DNA of 64,000 nucleotides from Membranipora membranacea (Eukaryota; Bryozoa; Gymnolaemata; Cheilostomatida; Membraniporidae): NCBI GenBank assembly GCA_914767715.1, contig OU612065.1:6882001-6946000 (forward strand), read 5' to 3'. Positions within the stretch are counted from its first letter, which is position 1, and the number at the start of each line of letters is the position of its first letter. Positions 14,301 to 25,941 of this stretch are shown here, one piece after another. The position numbers and the translations under genes are program-made. A model generated the notes under the pieces. The model was not told the origin of the DNA. It made no database searches and was given only the letters and a program-made list of their open reading frames with translations.

Positions 14301-17300
14301 ACATTGACTAAATATCAACTGATTGCTGGATCAACTCAAGTAACGTATTGGCAGCAATCAGGGAAAACATATTGAGGAGATCCCGTTACAAGTGTGTGAA
14401 TATACAGAGACGATTTGGAATTCTCTAATTCACATCTCTTGAACTAGAGAGCTTTAATAAGAGATTTCGAATCCTATGCGAATTCTCTTACTTGATTTTC
14501 TCATTCTAATCTTAACAGATTTTACATTAGATTCCTGTACTCACTTTCCGTTGTATAGTTGCAATTTATTATTGTCGGCGATGCCGCTGATAGATTGGAG
14601 GTTATCTAAGAATGAGAGTGTTCTGAGAGAATTAGTCTCGAGGATCCTGACATAGTATTTCACACGCCGTATACTAGACAGATATTTGTTCAGAAGGGTC
14701 ACGTTTGCTGGAGAAAATAAATATAACAAAAATTTGAAACTATGAACACGTTTCATAACTAACGGACTCAAATTGAGTATGTCACATATTTAAAAATTAT
14801 CATGACAAAACCATAATTCAAGCACCAATAAGTTATCTGTAGAGCTTGGTGTGGTCTTGGGTAACACATCGAATGAGAGTCATGTAAGCTTTTGTTCAAT
14901 TGATGATTCATAGCGTAATAACACATCGTTTCGGGACCAACAGGGCTCCGCTCTGAAGTTCATGGATCATCTTAAAAAGAGCGACAAGAATAACAATCCC
15001 TGCTACCTGATCACTACTTCCTGGACTTTAACATATAAGTACATCACTACAACCCAGATATCAGCTCCTACCTCTTCCTCTGATATATATCTCCAAAAAA
15101 GAAGTGATATCAGTACAGCCTTCATATCTCTTAGCATTAGATACAGAGCGAATTATCCCACCGGAACATACTATAACATGACAAATATTACAATAATCGT
15201 CAAAGCCTGCAGAATAGTAAAAACTTACAAGCCTACGGTACAGGGGAGTGTTAAAGCACTGTTAGAGCCAACAAACAACTACAAATATTTGCCACTCAAT
15301 AGTTGCCATTTTAGCTTACAGCTCCTTGTCAGTACAAACAATCTGTGGTAAAAGTTCACAGCACCACATCAAAAAATTAGTCTTTGGAAAAAAACAATGT
15401 TTATGTGGGTGCTTAGAGTATCACAGCAAATAAAGTAACAAACTGCATCGAAAACCAGGAGACATAATAACAATACTGTGCTGATATACAGGAACTTAGC
15501 TTAGAAATCAACCTTGAAGAAAGTAATCAATAAACAAGCGAAATGTAATAAATGGTGTTATCACAACTGCTCTACATTGACTTACATTTGTAGCACCCTT
15601 CTCCACTACACTTGACACAAACACGAACGTCTTCATTGTCACCATCTAGAGTTAGACTCTCATGGTCCACATAACCAGTCGGGCATTTCAAGATACATTT
15701 ACCTTCATGCTGTTTGTTCAGTTTATTTAGAGTAAAACACTCTTGTTTAGATAAACATCTCCGTTCATCGTACTGAAATTAATAGTGTACACGTCGTCAT
15801 AAGGAGAAACAATAACAAAGACTAAGGTTCTGAGAACTCCCTACTCAATCAGAAACTCACTATTTTAGAGTTAAAAATCAACAGCATCAAGACATCAACA
15901 CAAAGGACAACACAACTTGTGTCGATAACAAAAGTTCATTGAGGTCCTGCGTATGAAAATTAACTAACCTCCAAAAGTTGTTCTCCATTCTCTACTGGAC
16001 ACTTTTCCATACATTCTCCCTCATGGAAGAAGTTTCTACAGACGTAGCAGTCTTTGGCAGATTTCTCAGGAGAATCTCTGCAACCGCCCACGCACTGAGG
16101 ATGGCAGCATTCACCTTCACTATTACAGCCTCGATTGTACCAGTCGGGTCCAAACTCAGATGGATAGCATTTACACTCTATAAAAAGAGGAGATAATCCA
16201 ATCACAAAGCTTAGAGAACAATCAGTGCAGCAGAGTAAAGATCTGATCCACCATTTTAGGAGAGCTGGGAATGATGATAAACTGAGATAATTTAGGCCAT
16301 TAAATGTGGTTACAAGGTAAGCCATTAATGGCTATTGGAGACCTATAGTCTGGCTGTGTGTAGTATATCTAAAACCCCTCATTTATCAAACCAACTGTCA
16401 CACTCTGGGGATTAAGGGAAATAGTTTTTTTCTACTAGCCAGTGAAACAAAAAGTATAGCCACATTTTTATCGAATGTTCATTCCAGATAAGTTTCTCCT
16501 AACGCAAAAATAGAATACTGAGCAGCAGCAGCATTATTCATCTCACGGTGACTGTATTGTAGGAATGATTAGATTATGATTCGAGTCTGAGCTACTATTA
16601 GACATTTATAACATCCCACAATGAGCAGCCTCCGCTGCTTCATCTTAACTAGGCAGTGTATATGTGGCTTACTTTGTTTGCTAGGTGTTTGAATTAATTT
16701 TATGCAGAGACCATTAATTAGTGAGCTGGGGCCTAAATACCTACATCGGCTAAGGCTTTGACTAGTGAAACAAAGGGCATAGTACCTATTAAAACAATGG
16801 GGGCTCAAACAAGCTACTGAGACTGCAGTAAACAAGTTAGTTCTTTGAATTATTTTGCTGACAGTTTGTATGCTCATAAAAACTGATTCAGACATTCCTT
16901 TGTTCCCCTGATTGATAACAACTATAGAGACAACTGCCTCATACTTTGAAGAAGCGATCTCAATTTTTTATGTCAGTGAATCAGCCAAGTGGTGTGATGA
17001 CATTAGTGTAGTACCAGAGAGTAGTTAGCTGTACATACTTGGTTGGCAGCTCTTTCTATCCCAGCAATATTCACAGTCAGCTTTACATCCATCAAACAGA
17101 TCACATCCATCCTTTTTTCTCTTATTCTCTAGAGTTTTGGGTGTTTTTCCCGGCCCTATAACTCTGTTCCAGTCAACGTCCTTATCACCTACGTAACATA
17201 GCTGCGCATTCACCATAGCTAATACATCTCCTCCAATATACTCCACTTTACTCAGTGATAAAGAGACCAGGTCATCATTCTCAAAAACAATCAACGCTAA

Positions 17301-18461
17301 ATCATCGTAGAATTTCTCTCTGCCACCTATAACTCTCAGGTTAGGAAACAGCTGACCGACAGTTTCTAAACCTGCCACTCTATGCAGCAGTAGATAACCG
17401 GTGATTTCGACTAGGTGCGGGAATACTAGATCGGTGTAGTTTTCTTTGCTTACTGATGAGAACATCCAAATGATTTGCAGATTGCCTTCTATTACGGTGC
17501 AGTTTTCTATTCTCGTTAATAGGTTAGCATCCAAGGCAAACCGATAAGATTTTGAAGGAGGTCGGCATACTACAAAACAGAAATGACCAATTTTGTTGTT
17601 GTAACCTGAACAATATTTCAGGGAAAATGGCATAAAAAAGAAGTAATCAATTTAGTCCTATGTATACAACAGCTAGGATCAGCAGGAAAATGGAAGACAT
17701 CTTTCCTTATGAATGTAGTTAAAAATGTCTGACCACAATGTGGTTAGCATAGGGTATTGTGGTTAGACGCAGAATTAGTTTAGCAATGTCATTGTTTTTT
17801 ACGGCCATAGACTCAAACCACAATCTACTAAGATTTATATTGGAATGAAAATACAATAAACCGCAAGAAGCAGATAGCATAATTAGCTATAAGACTGAAG
17901 CTAAAAATGGCCGCCATCACAGGGAACAAACACGGGATGAACTTGTAAAGATAACATGAACATCTGATGTGGATGCAAAATATTTTCGTTTTGGGTGTAG
18001 GAAGCGGTAAAAGTATGATAAGTAAAAAAACTACATATCCAGCAGTCAGCTATTGAGAGCCTGCTTTAACTGAGACGTAATCTATCTTACTAGTCTAGAC
18101 TTCAGCTGAGCAACAGCCAACAGGGGAGTATTAGTAAAGGCCCCTGTTGCTCTTATTTGGTGTCATGCCAAAGGTAATAGACTTGAGCCTACAGCTAAGT
18201 CATAAATTTACCTTGATAGTGTGTTCTGTTGTCCTCGCTTTTATATATAGTCTGTGGAGTGACTGTGGGTATTTCACCAGCTGATGGTATTTTCAGCTCG
18301 GAGATTCGCTGGGCTAGTTCCGTTGGAGTAGAAAATGTTGTAGGCCCACATGTGACATTGTTTACCCAGAGCAATAAGGCCCCAGTGACTATGTAAGTAA
18401 ATGTTCTAAAGGATGGTGCCTTAGCAGCCTGGTGTAACCTCCAACAGCTACAGGCTTCCAT
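5369..18461 (-). CDS. INSR: Insulin/IGF receptor-like receptor tyrosine kinase, complete
   Basis: Cell-surface receptor for insulin-like peptides, acting upstream of PI3K and MAPK pathways. Exons 5' to 3': 18212-18461, 17039-17569, 15969-16177, 15586-15772, 15072-15206, 14545-14707, 14044-14196, 13782-13879, 13429-13549, 13164-13232, 12738-12928, 12301-12480, 11863-12073, 11301-11598, 11030-11173, 10548-10685, 10178-10349, 9853-9967, 9282-9548, 8480-8612, 7487-7776, 6751-6885, 5369-6137. Total 4959 nt, 1652 residues, all phases consistent. Order: signal peptide (1-39), L1 domain (84-240), Cys-rich furin-like region, L2, three FnIII domains, proprotein site RRKR (about 847-850), transmembrane helix (about 1093-1119), juxtamembrane NPDY (1134-1137), kinase, long acidic and His/Ser-rich tail. 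Start chosen as the ATG just before a hydrophobic leader. It has no introns missing from the family alignment after adding exon 15072-15206. I am very sure of the family; insulin versus IGF ligand cannot be told. Confidence 0.95.
5481..5530 (-). repeat. Coding minisatellite in the INSR-like C-tail
   Basis: Short tandem units of about 12-18 bp built on GATGGCCGG and GGGTGATC encode the repeat [16 protein letters not shown] near the end of the receptor tail. The length changes by whole codons, so frame is kept. It may vary between individuals. No function is suggested by the sequence. Confidence 0.7.
6030..9475 (-). other. Tyrosine kinase domain exons of the INSR-like gene
   Basis: Spread over five exons of the receptor gene. 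Visible landmarks are the glycine loop [11 protein letters not shown] (about 1161), the VAIK lysine (about 1189), catalytic HRDLAARN (1289-1296), [20 protein letters not shown] with the triple-tyrosine activation loop (Y1317, Y1321, Y1322), and [10 protein letters not shown]. All catalytic residues are present, so the kinase should be active. The activation loop spacing YxxxYY is specific to the insulin receptor family. After the kinase, the tail carries one pYxN-type site (FYNNRED) but no YxxM PI3K-binding motif, so PI3K coupling would rely on an adaptor binding the juxtamembrane NPDY. Confidence 0.93.
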
Positions 18462-19419
18462 GGTGGAAACCCAAAACTATCAGTACCACAAGTCTAAAAT
18501 CACAGCAAAAATAGAAGAGATAATCACATGTAAGATAAACTTTCAATGCTTCAGCTAGCGCAATCGAATCACGATGATAGACAGGATACACAAGCACATG
18601 TAATACAAGGCATTCCATTCAGCCTCACAAGAATATAAGAATATATGATTTAATGTCAAAACCCTGTTATTCCCAGAAACCTAATTTTCTGATGTCATAC
18701 CAAACTTACTTCTAACTGCCCATGCCATCAACTATCGGCTAGATGAGTCAGACCAGCCACAGCACTTTTCAAAAGGCGCTCAGTAGCTGTTTGGGAGAAG
18801 ACTGAACGTCTAGCAATCCCCTAAATTTTGAGTAATCCTTGACGAGTTTAAAGAGTCCAGATCGAGTATATCCAGAGATAAGCTAAAAAGATTAGAAGGT
18901 CTCAATAGTAGATACAACATAGTAAAGGTCATGTGAAGGAGCAGACACTACCAAGAAATACAAGTTATGGACGTTACGTCAAGAAAGGTTCCTTATTGTA
19001 TGATCACATCATGAAGTTTTAGTGACAATAAGCACTGGCTGACCATAACTGATTGAATATTCATGCTGACAGCAAAAGTCACAGCATGTATGGGTATTTC
19101 TAATTTAGTACTTCACGGTATCAAACTTATAGGCCATGTTCACATTGAGATGTAACTACTAGTTTTGATTACTCAAAGCAATTTCTTGATAAAGGACTGA
19201 TGACATGGGGAGACATACAGCGATGACATGAACCCGTCTAAGGGGAATTACGCTCACTGTTTGAGCCTATGTATCACTCAAACATCAGCAGCGTTACAGG
19301 CATGGTAGAAAGTGATGTGAATGATATTATCAATAATTTTTAGGGTGAGTAATAAATGATTTGTTTAGATATAGGCCTAATAGAAGATGATTGTCATATA
19401 GTTATTTATTCTTATGATG

Positions 19420-19444
19420 ATCGCTAGTGTCAAACACTAGCGAT
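19420..19444. repeat. Perfect 11-bp hairpin
   Basis: ATCGCTAGTGT and ACACTAGCGAT are exact reverse complements separated by CAA. It would fold as an 11-bp stem with a 3-nt loop on either strand. It is isolated in the spacer and I see no flanking duplication. Confidence 0.6.
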
Positions 19445-20580
19445 TGTGTGGATGCTCCCTTATTTATGATTCATATCCTATGCGGATTTATCAAAGAGAT
19501 TGGAGTGTTGATAATACAAATGACATGAAGAAACTCATAGCCCCGCAAAAGCCATGAGATCTTTAGAGTCGTTACTCCCACCTATTAATTGTCTCATCTA
19601 GCCAGTGGTGGTGGAGTTCCAATGTCATATTAGCTTATTTCCACAAATTACTTAACCAGACTTTTGATTGTTCTAATCCTGATACAATCGAACCGTTGCC
19701 ATAGATCGAAGTGACTGCGAGTGCTTATATTTGGAAAATCAGACATTGGCTGTATGATCAGTCTGTCGAGATGAGTGTATGTAACTGCAGATGTAGATTG
19801 TATGCCTACATTGTCAGTCTTTCTTAATCCGACTCGCCTACTGGGCCACCTTTCCCCCGAGGCTCCTTCACCTGTGTCCTTGAGGCTTGGATTTTTTTTA
19901 AAGTAGTGCCAGGTAGTTTGGTTACAGGCTCTACAGTTGACTTTGAGCAGTCAAAGGCAATGACCACAACATAGAGAAGAGTTTTGCACCATACCTTTTC
20001 CTCTTAATTTACATAAACATTCCAGAATACTTATTCTCCCTCTTCTGTCATCTCTACTTACTCGAGTCTTGAGGCAAAAACTATAAATATATTGTCCATG
20101 AATGAAATCAACAATTAAAATAACTTACAACCCAAGATCCTGTTCTTATTGTGTTTGTGCTAAGGTTGAATAGCTGACCTGTGGAATGTCTCAATCTTAA
20201 AGTGGTATCTGTCAGCAATATGATTCAATATGAAGTCAAGAAATATCCCGTGGTAAGCTTTGTAAAGTTCTGAATTTGAGTTCCAGTTTCTTGGGTACAA
20301 TATAAGACTAAGGGCTTTTAAGACTAATTCATTAATTTAATGGGATCCAGCTTACTCGTCTCCTACTTCCCTATTAACAAATAGACTGTGATCTTGATTA
20401 TATGGTATGTGGTAAAAAAAAGTTGTAAACAACCTATCGCCGTCATTGGCTGTTCGGTTACTGGGTCACTGGCCTGTATTGATTGCGCATGCGTTATAAA
20501 TTATTCTCTTACAATCACTTTTAAGGCAAGATAACTCCTGATGAATTTTCTGTTTGCATGACAGGGTAACTTAGGTACAA

Positions 20581-20713
20581 TAGGGTCTCCCTAGTTTAAG
20601 CGCTCAAACAGCGGCAAGATGCTGGTAGAGGCATTTCATTATCAACCACTTTCTTTTGATAATGAAATGCCAGCATCTCCCCACCGTTTAAGCGCTTAAA
20701 CTAGGGTCTCCCT
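20581..20713. repeat. Foldback element flanked by a 12-bp direct repeat
   Basis: The identical sequence TAGGGTCTCCCT stands at 20581-20592 and 20702-20713. Between them two arms of about 50 bp form an imperfect inverted repeat: GTTTAAGCGCTCAAAC near the left end and GTTTAAGCGCTTAAAC near the right, then AGATGCTGG and GCATTTCATTATCA on the left answered by their complements on the right. It is a non-autonomous foldback. The long direct repeat would fit a Mutator-like insertion, but this is inference. Confidence 0.65.
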
Positions 20714-20758
20714 GATGTGTTATTTATTGCTATGTTAGGGTTTTCTATATGTTGTTCT

Positions 20759-20805
20759 CTTTAATCAATGAACTAAACCTCCATAATTTAGTTCATTGCT
20801 TTAAT
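20759..20805. repeat. Miniature palindromic element, CAATGAACTAAA family, copy 2
   Basis: A 33-bp palindrome at 20766-20798 begins CAATGAACTAAA and ends TTTAGTTCATTG, the same ends as 297-321. It has its own 7-bp flanking duplication, CTTTAAT (20759-20765 and 20799-20805). Two copies at different sites with different duplications argue for transposition and not chance. Confidence 0.68.
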
Positions 20806-21481
20806 TAACTTTCTCCATAATAAACTAAACTCTCTCCATAAACTTCACTTTACAAAAAACACTCACCATTGGCACCTATAACACCAATCACTCTGAATTA
20901 CTCTACACAAGAGACAAAAGACCTTTTTAGAATTCTATATGCGATTTTTCAAATAATGCAACTCTTGCTCAGACTATCCTTTTATTTATTTATTTTTATT
21001 TCGATACTATCACATGATGGATAGTAAAAATTAGGCAATCAAATTTTTATGTCAACATACCATGGGCAGTGAAAAACATTTGTAAGTTATGCAGTCAACA
21101 TCTGGCTGAAGAAAAAGAAACAGTTTTGCCATTTATTTTTGTTTATGCATGGTCTCATATGTCCAAGTAACTTGACCGGCAACTGAAATTGATCATATAT
21201 ATATATAGGGACGCAGGATTTTGCGCAAATGTCAATTAGTATGCGTCCAAAGGTACATTGCAACATATAAAACTTCGACCCAGGGTATCAAGATACCTCT
21301 AACAGCTATGTTTTCTCCCTTGCATTCAGCTATTCATTCCTTTCTTTTTTATTTCTATATCTCACAAACGATCCTCATCACCGTCTTATGACAATTCGGA
21401 TTGTCATCAATCAAACAAATCAAGAGAATTTGGACTGTGTTCATAAAATGAACAGGCTTGTCAGCAGCAAGTCATTAGCTT

Positions 21482-21632
21482 TAGTTCGAGTATAGTCTAA
21501 GTGCTCAGACTCCAAGGCGCAGGGAGTTACTTGCGCCAGCTATCAAACTCCTCTCCCCTTCTAGAGAGAGAGAGAGAAGGGGAGAGGAGTTTGATAGCTG
21601 GCGTCTGAGCACTTAGACTAGTTCGAGTATAG
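21482..21632. repeat. Strong hairpin element with a 29-bp perfect stem and 14-bp flanking repeat
   Basis: The 29-nt arms 21534-21562 and 21575-21603 pair perfectly around a purine loop of AGAG repeats (21563-21574). An outer stem, TCTAAGTGCTCAGA (21496-21509) with TCTGAGCACTTAGA (21604-21617), encloses it. A 24-nt unpaired insert lies only on the left side (21510-21533). TAGTTCGAGTATAG occurs at both borders (21482-21495 and 21619-21632), as a target duplication would. It could also fold as RNA, like a small-RNA precursor, if transcribed. Confidence 0.75.
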
Positions 21633-21711
21633 CTTGGCAACATATAAAAATGGTTTTGGTTGAGGGGGCAACTCCTTGTATCCTTGTATCAATGATTACA
21701 ATTTATTAAAC

Positions 21712-21846
21712 ACTGTCAACTTAGAACAAGTCCCTTTGTGGTGGCGGAGGGATATTGCAAATGTTTGGTATTGCGGCTCCTCAATACCAAACATCTGCTA
21801 TTTCACTTCGCCACCACAGAGGGAACAAACTTGTTCTACTGTCAAC
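21712..21846. repeat. Foldback element flanked by a 9-bp direct repeat
   Basis: ACTGTCAAC stands at 21712-21720 and 21838-21846. Between them the arms form a roughly 50-bp imperfect inverted repeat: AGAACAAG, GTGGTGGCG and ATGTTTGGTATT on the left are answered in reverse complement on the right. The loop is about 10 nt near 21773. Two short + strand ORFs here (from 21676 and 21738) are artefacts of this repeat. Confidence 0.68.
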
Positions 21847-22934
21847 CAGGTGCCGTGAGTTATGGAGCCTTCAAAGAGTACCTAACTTGTCTCATCCGTA
21901 ACAGGTTACATTGCATTGTCTTTTTACCAATCTAATCACAGTAACTGAAAAGTGTAAACTGTGGATGCATGAAAGCTGATTTTTCTTCCAGTGCGTAATG
22001 CCGCAGGATTGATGAATACACATCATGCATGCGAAAGTGGTCAGGATTCAAAACTTTGTCATCAATCACTGTAGCTTTGCAGGTGTAGCATATCTTCCTC
22101 AGAAAATTATCTTTGGATGACATCAGCTTGGAGAATATCACAATGCCATGATATGATATCCGACTGAAACCACCGACAGCGGAGAGCTTCAAAAAGTAAA
22201 TATATCTCTTTACATTTGCTAATTCACAATAATCCTTGTTTTACGGTGGAGCAACCAATTACCTAAATTACTGGCCCTTAATATCAAGATTAACAATTTA
22301 GATTCAATTAACAATTAATTTTATCCCTCAAGCTTTAGGTAAAAACAAGTGAACTCCTCATGTCTATCTAAGCTGATGAATATTTCATGACATCTGCTAG
22401 ACTGGTGTCTCAGCTTTCAATAAGCAAGGTAAAAAGCCAATGAGCAAAGCATGATCCAATAACACAATTCTGGGACCTCTTAAATGAGAACAACTGTTCA
22501 ATTTAAAGCGCTTTGGAGACCTGATTGCATAATTTGAATCTCAGTTGGATGGAATCTTTTTGTTTAAGTCAAACAAAAGATCACATTATCCTATTGTTTT
22601 AACATCAGTCTCAATGGAATCATTATTCCAACTTATTTCGATGTCATCTTTTTATTGTCCTGACTCCTGAGGCAACCTGATAAATCATTGAACGTGTAAA
22701 GATTCAATATCAGAAACCTATCATTGATAATCAGCCACTGCTCACACATTTGTGTCAATTTATTGATCAATTTTTAGTGAGACAATGTGTTGCTACTTGT
22801 GCAATGCATGACAATGGATTTGCTTTCATTTAGTCTTCATCTCTTTAACCTGACAGTTGTTTGTTATCAATACATACAGTTAATTATCACAGAGAGAACA
22901 GTATAGTTTTTATTGAGGCTGTCTGACTGCAAAG

Positions 22935-24146
22935 ATGTGTAAGAATGATCCATTCGAGGATGAGATTGTCCCTCCAGCAGAGAAGGCCAGGAAAGAGCTG
23001 ATGCGCAGAATATCAAGACAGCAGGTATGTGACGCTATAATTTAGGCTATTTATGTTATACGTATGCTGCTCAATACATTCTGATTTACATTTTATCACC
23101 AAAATTTGATTAGCAATGTGTTGCTTCAACAAAGTTGTGGTATTCTTTCATCGTGTTTTACTTTTATGCGTATTCATACACACAGGTGAAGCGATATTAC
23201 AGTAAGGCGCAGTGTTTAAACAGCGGTGAGAAGAAAAATTTGGGAATAACGCTAAAGACGATAGCCAACACGGTGGACGAATTTAAGAGATCATTTACTG
23301 CTAGTCAAAAGGTTTTCAAAATAAATCGGCGGAGACAAATAGGATCAGTAGCTCATATCAGTGTAGATAATGAAATAAAGACTTTGGATGAAAAGAGAAG
23401 ACAATCCATGACACTTTCCCGCCTCAGTATTACCCAGGATCTAGAGGAATCCATCAAGGTAGGTGTAAAATAAAATGATTTAATCAAATGGGTGAAGTTG
23501 TTTATTGTTACAGTAATAAAACCAAAATTTTATACATCCAAATAGCTAACAATTGTTGCAAAGCTCATTGGCAATATTTATCCTGACTGGAGAGAAAAAT
23601 GGTGTACAAACTATATATCTGATGTATACAAGAATGGTGATCCTATTTTTTCAGATGGTCTTTGATGAAAACAAGCTGCCGATAATTACTGTCAACCCTT
23701 TACCAAACAATTCTGCCTCAGCTTTACACGAAGGGGTTCCGACAGCTCTAACAATGCCTAAGATAAAACGGCGCATCAAAACAGCTCCAGCATACGCACG
23801 AAGAACGAGCGATACTGCAGTGATCCCATCACAAAATGAGATCAAGTTTGACCCCCTCCACCTTCTGGAGAGAGTGGAGACATCTGATGGGCTCTCAAAG
23901 ATCAGAGACAAATTGGCCAGAAAGGACAGCAGCAGTGCAGATTCAGCTGCTGCCCACTGGAAGAGAACAAGGGCTGACTACCCTCAATACCTCGCTCTGG
24001 ACTCACTGGAGGAGAAGAGAATCAGGGCTAACAACAAACAACAAATGGTGGAGAGATGGAAAAAGTTCCACGCAGGAAGTGATGATAGGTGCTCAGCTCT
24101 AGTCAAGAAATGGATTGACGATGAAAGGTATAATTTTGTCAAATAA
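22935..24146 (+). CDS. Unrecognised basic 284-residue protein
   Basis: Exons 22935-23024, 23186-23458 and 23655-24146 join in phase 0 to give 284 residues. The start is the first ATG after a 5' region with no upstream splice site in frame. The protein is rich in Lys/Arg/Ser/Glu with helical stretches (for example ANTVDEFKRSFTASQKVF and LEEKRIRANNKQQMVERWKK), has no signal peptide, membrane span or Cys/His cluster, and matches no family I know. The last exon reads through a possible donor (GTATAA at 24128) to TAA at 24144-24146. A close AATAAA supports ending there. If that donor were used, joining to 27855 would give a stop within one codon of the following exon, so fusion with the SPATA18-like gene is unlikely. 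It probably shares the divergent spacer with the receptor gene. Confidence 0.7.
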
Positions 24147-25941
24147 CTATATCCTTGGATTTCATTTGTGTGCAGTACTATAGTTGATTACAGCATGTTT
24201 TCGTGCTCATTTTTATTTATTGTTACTTGGTATTGTATTTTCGATTGTTTTTTTATTTATTTATGCTGCAATATATAAATATAGTACATAATACTAACAA
24301 TAGTACAAATAATTTTTGTACCCAATACATGATTGCTATTTTTTGTTTCATAAATTAAATTACTTTCTGTGGTTCATCGAATGAAACCTCCCGTAGAAAA
24401 ATATATGTATTGCCATGATGATCTCTGTGTTATTTTGGGAAAATAAAGAAATTATTTTAAAATTGTTTTTGGAATAAATAAACTTGAAAATGATTACGTT
24501 GTCAACAAAATTGCATATAGCAACATTTTGGGAGTTGTGCTTCATCTGGATAGATAGCCGCAACTCCTGGCCAGGGAAGCGTGGTTATGTCATATTTCTA
24601 TAGAAGCCTCTAACATGAATTGACTGGTGAGCTGGTGTGGCAGCTCACCATTCAAAAACTCATACTGACTATATTTCTTCAGTTGAAGCTCTCTAAGATT
24701 AGCATGAAATATGGGTAGAATGTGTAGCATTCAATTTTTTCTATATATGTGTATGCAAGACGATAATACTATACTTGCAAAATGGGCTGTTAGAAATTTT
24801 CTATCGCATTTGGTAGCATGCCCATTACCATAAATGTCTACAGGGGCTAGAATTAAGTCATAGAAGGTGGATTAGGTCTAAATTATTTACATGTATATAT
24901 TACAGCAGCAGAATATGAAAGTTTGATATAAATCTTGATAATGAGCTTAAATATTGTTTTATTATCCTGGTAGGTAGTTGAGCAATTAATTCTACATATC
25001 TACATGCCAATCAGGATCCTTGAACTTATAACAACAATCAATATTACACAGAGAAAGCCACTACACACAATTACTAAACACCTGCATAGCTATTTTTCAC
25101 TCATGCTGACTTTGGTGGTAAGATCTATTTCAGTTTTCAGGGTCTGAGTCTGAGTTTTCGCTTATGATTTCCCAGGTAAGTTTCACACAATAACAGACTG
25201 TTTCAGATTTTTCAGTTGCAATATGGCTTATTACTAAGTGAAGAAATATTGATGTCATTATGGTGATCTACGAATAACTTCTGAGTGCTGGTCTCTAGTG
25301 TCACAACGGCTTTGGGGTTTTATTTCAATGATTCGCATAAAGGCTATAAATATCCAAGGTTTCATTATGCCGAAACTTTTTTTTATTTGAGGAATGTTTG
25401 GTTTTATGCATTATGGTTGAAGCATCTGATGCTGTAGCTGTAGGTCAGGTATGAACATAAAACCTTTCAGCAGCACTCCCAGAAGAATGCATGTTATATG
25501 TTATGTTTGATATCGGTAATAACCTCATTCAGGTGACGGCCTGTTATTTCAGATAATAGTAACAATATGACCTACGACCTCAAAAAAATAACAGTGGCAT
25601 CAGTTTATCTAATTCACCTGTGATGTTGTTGCGTGATACATGGCTGTGCTGTGCTTGGATGATGAATTGATGTCAGCACATGACCTTTACAAAGTCCAGC
25701 ACTGCCATTTATATCACAGTCATCTGTGACTCACAAGCTAGTAAGAAGTGGAGCGGTGTTTCTTCTGGATAGCGCTGCTAACTACAGAATCATCTATTAA
25801 TCATTGCTGAGCTTATTACTTACTCACCAATGCTTAGAATCCACAAAATATTGGCAGCAAGGAAATTCATTATTGCCATTAAGCAAAGCTAATCATCACA
25901 AAGTTGCCTTGTAATAGACTATAAAGTTGTGCCATAAAATA
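24147..25941. other. Spacer between the 22935 gene and the SPATA18-like gene
   Basis: It holds the upstream gene's 3' UTR (with AATAAA at 24442 and 24473) and the presumed promoter and 5' UTR of the SPATA18-like gene. A short hairpin, GGTGAGCTG...CAGCTCACC, is near 24625-24648. An exon-like stretch at 25141-25175, with AG and GT borders, does not keep frame with either gene, so I leave it out. Confidence 0.55.
24442..24447 (+). terminator. Poly(A) signal of the 22935-24146 gene
   Basis: AATAAA lies about 300 nt after the stop codon, with a second AATAAA at 24473-24478. Both are in a T-rich 3' UTR. Confidence 0.55.

Larger units (their letters stand above)
18462..22934. other. Spacer between divergent INSR-like and 22935 genes, rich in foldback repeats
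   Basis: It must contain the promoters of both flanking genes and any 5' noncoding exon of the receptor. I see no convincing TATA box or coding exon. The middle (19.4-21.9 kb) holds a run of palindromes: 19420-19444, 20581-20713, 20759-20805, 21482-21632 and 21712-21846. The last three large foldbacks are flanked by direct repeats, as insertions would be. An 86-codon ORF at 21932-22192 (- strand) is unrecognised and lacks clear splice or homology support. Confidence 0.6.

Noticed and set aside
14962-15351. 129-codon ORF on the + strand
   Set aside because: It is the antisense shadow of the real receptor exon 15072-15206, which fits the L2 domain and both intron phases on the - strand.
21932-22192. 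86-codon - strand ORF in the divergent spacer
   Set aside because: Composition is mildly protein-like (several Cys and His), but no family, no splice partners and no start context support it. Left as unproven.
25141-25175. 35-nt exon-like segment with AG and GT borders
   Set aside because: It does not keep frame with the upstream or downstream gene and has no support beyond chance splice-like borders.
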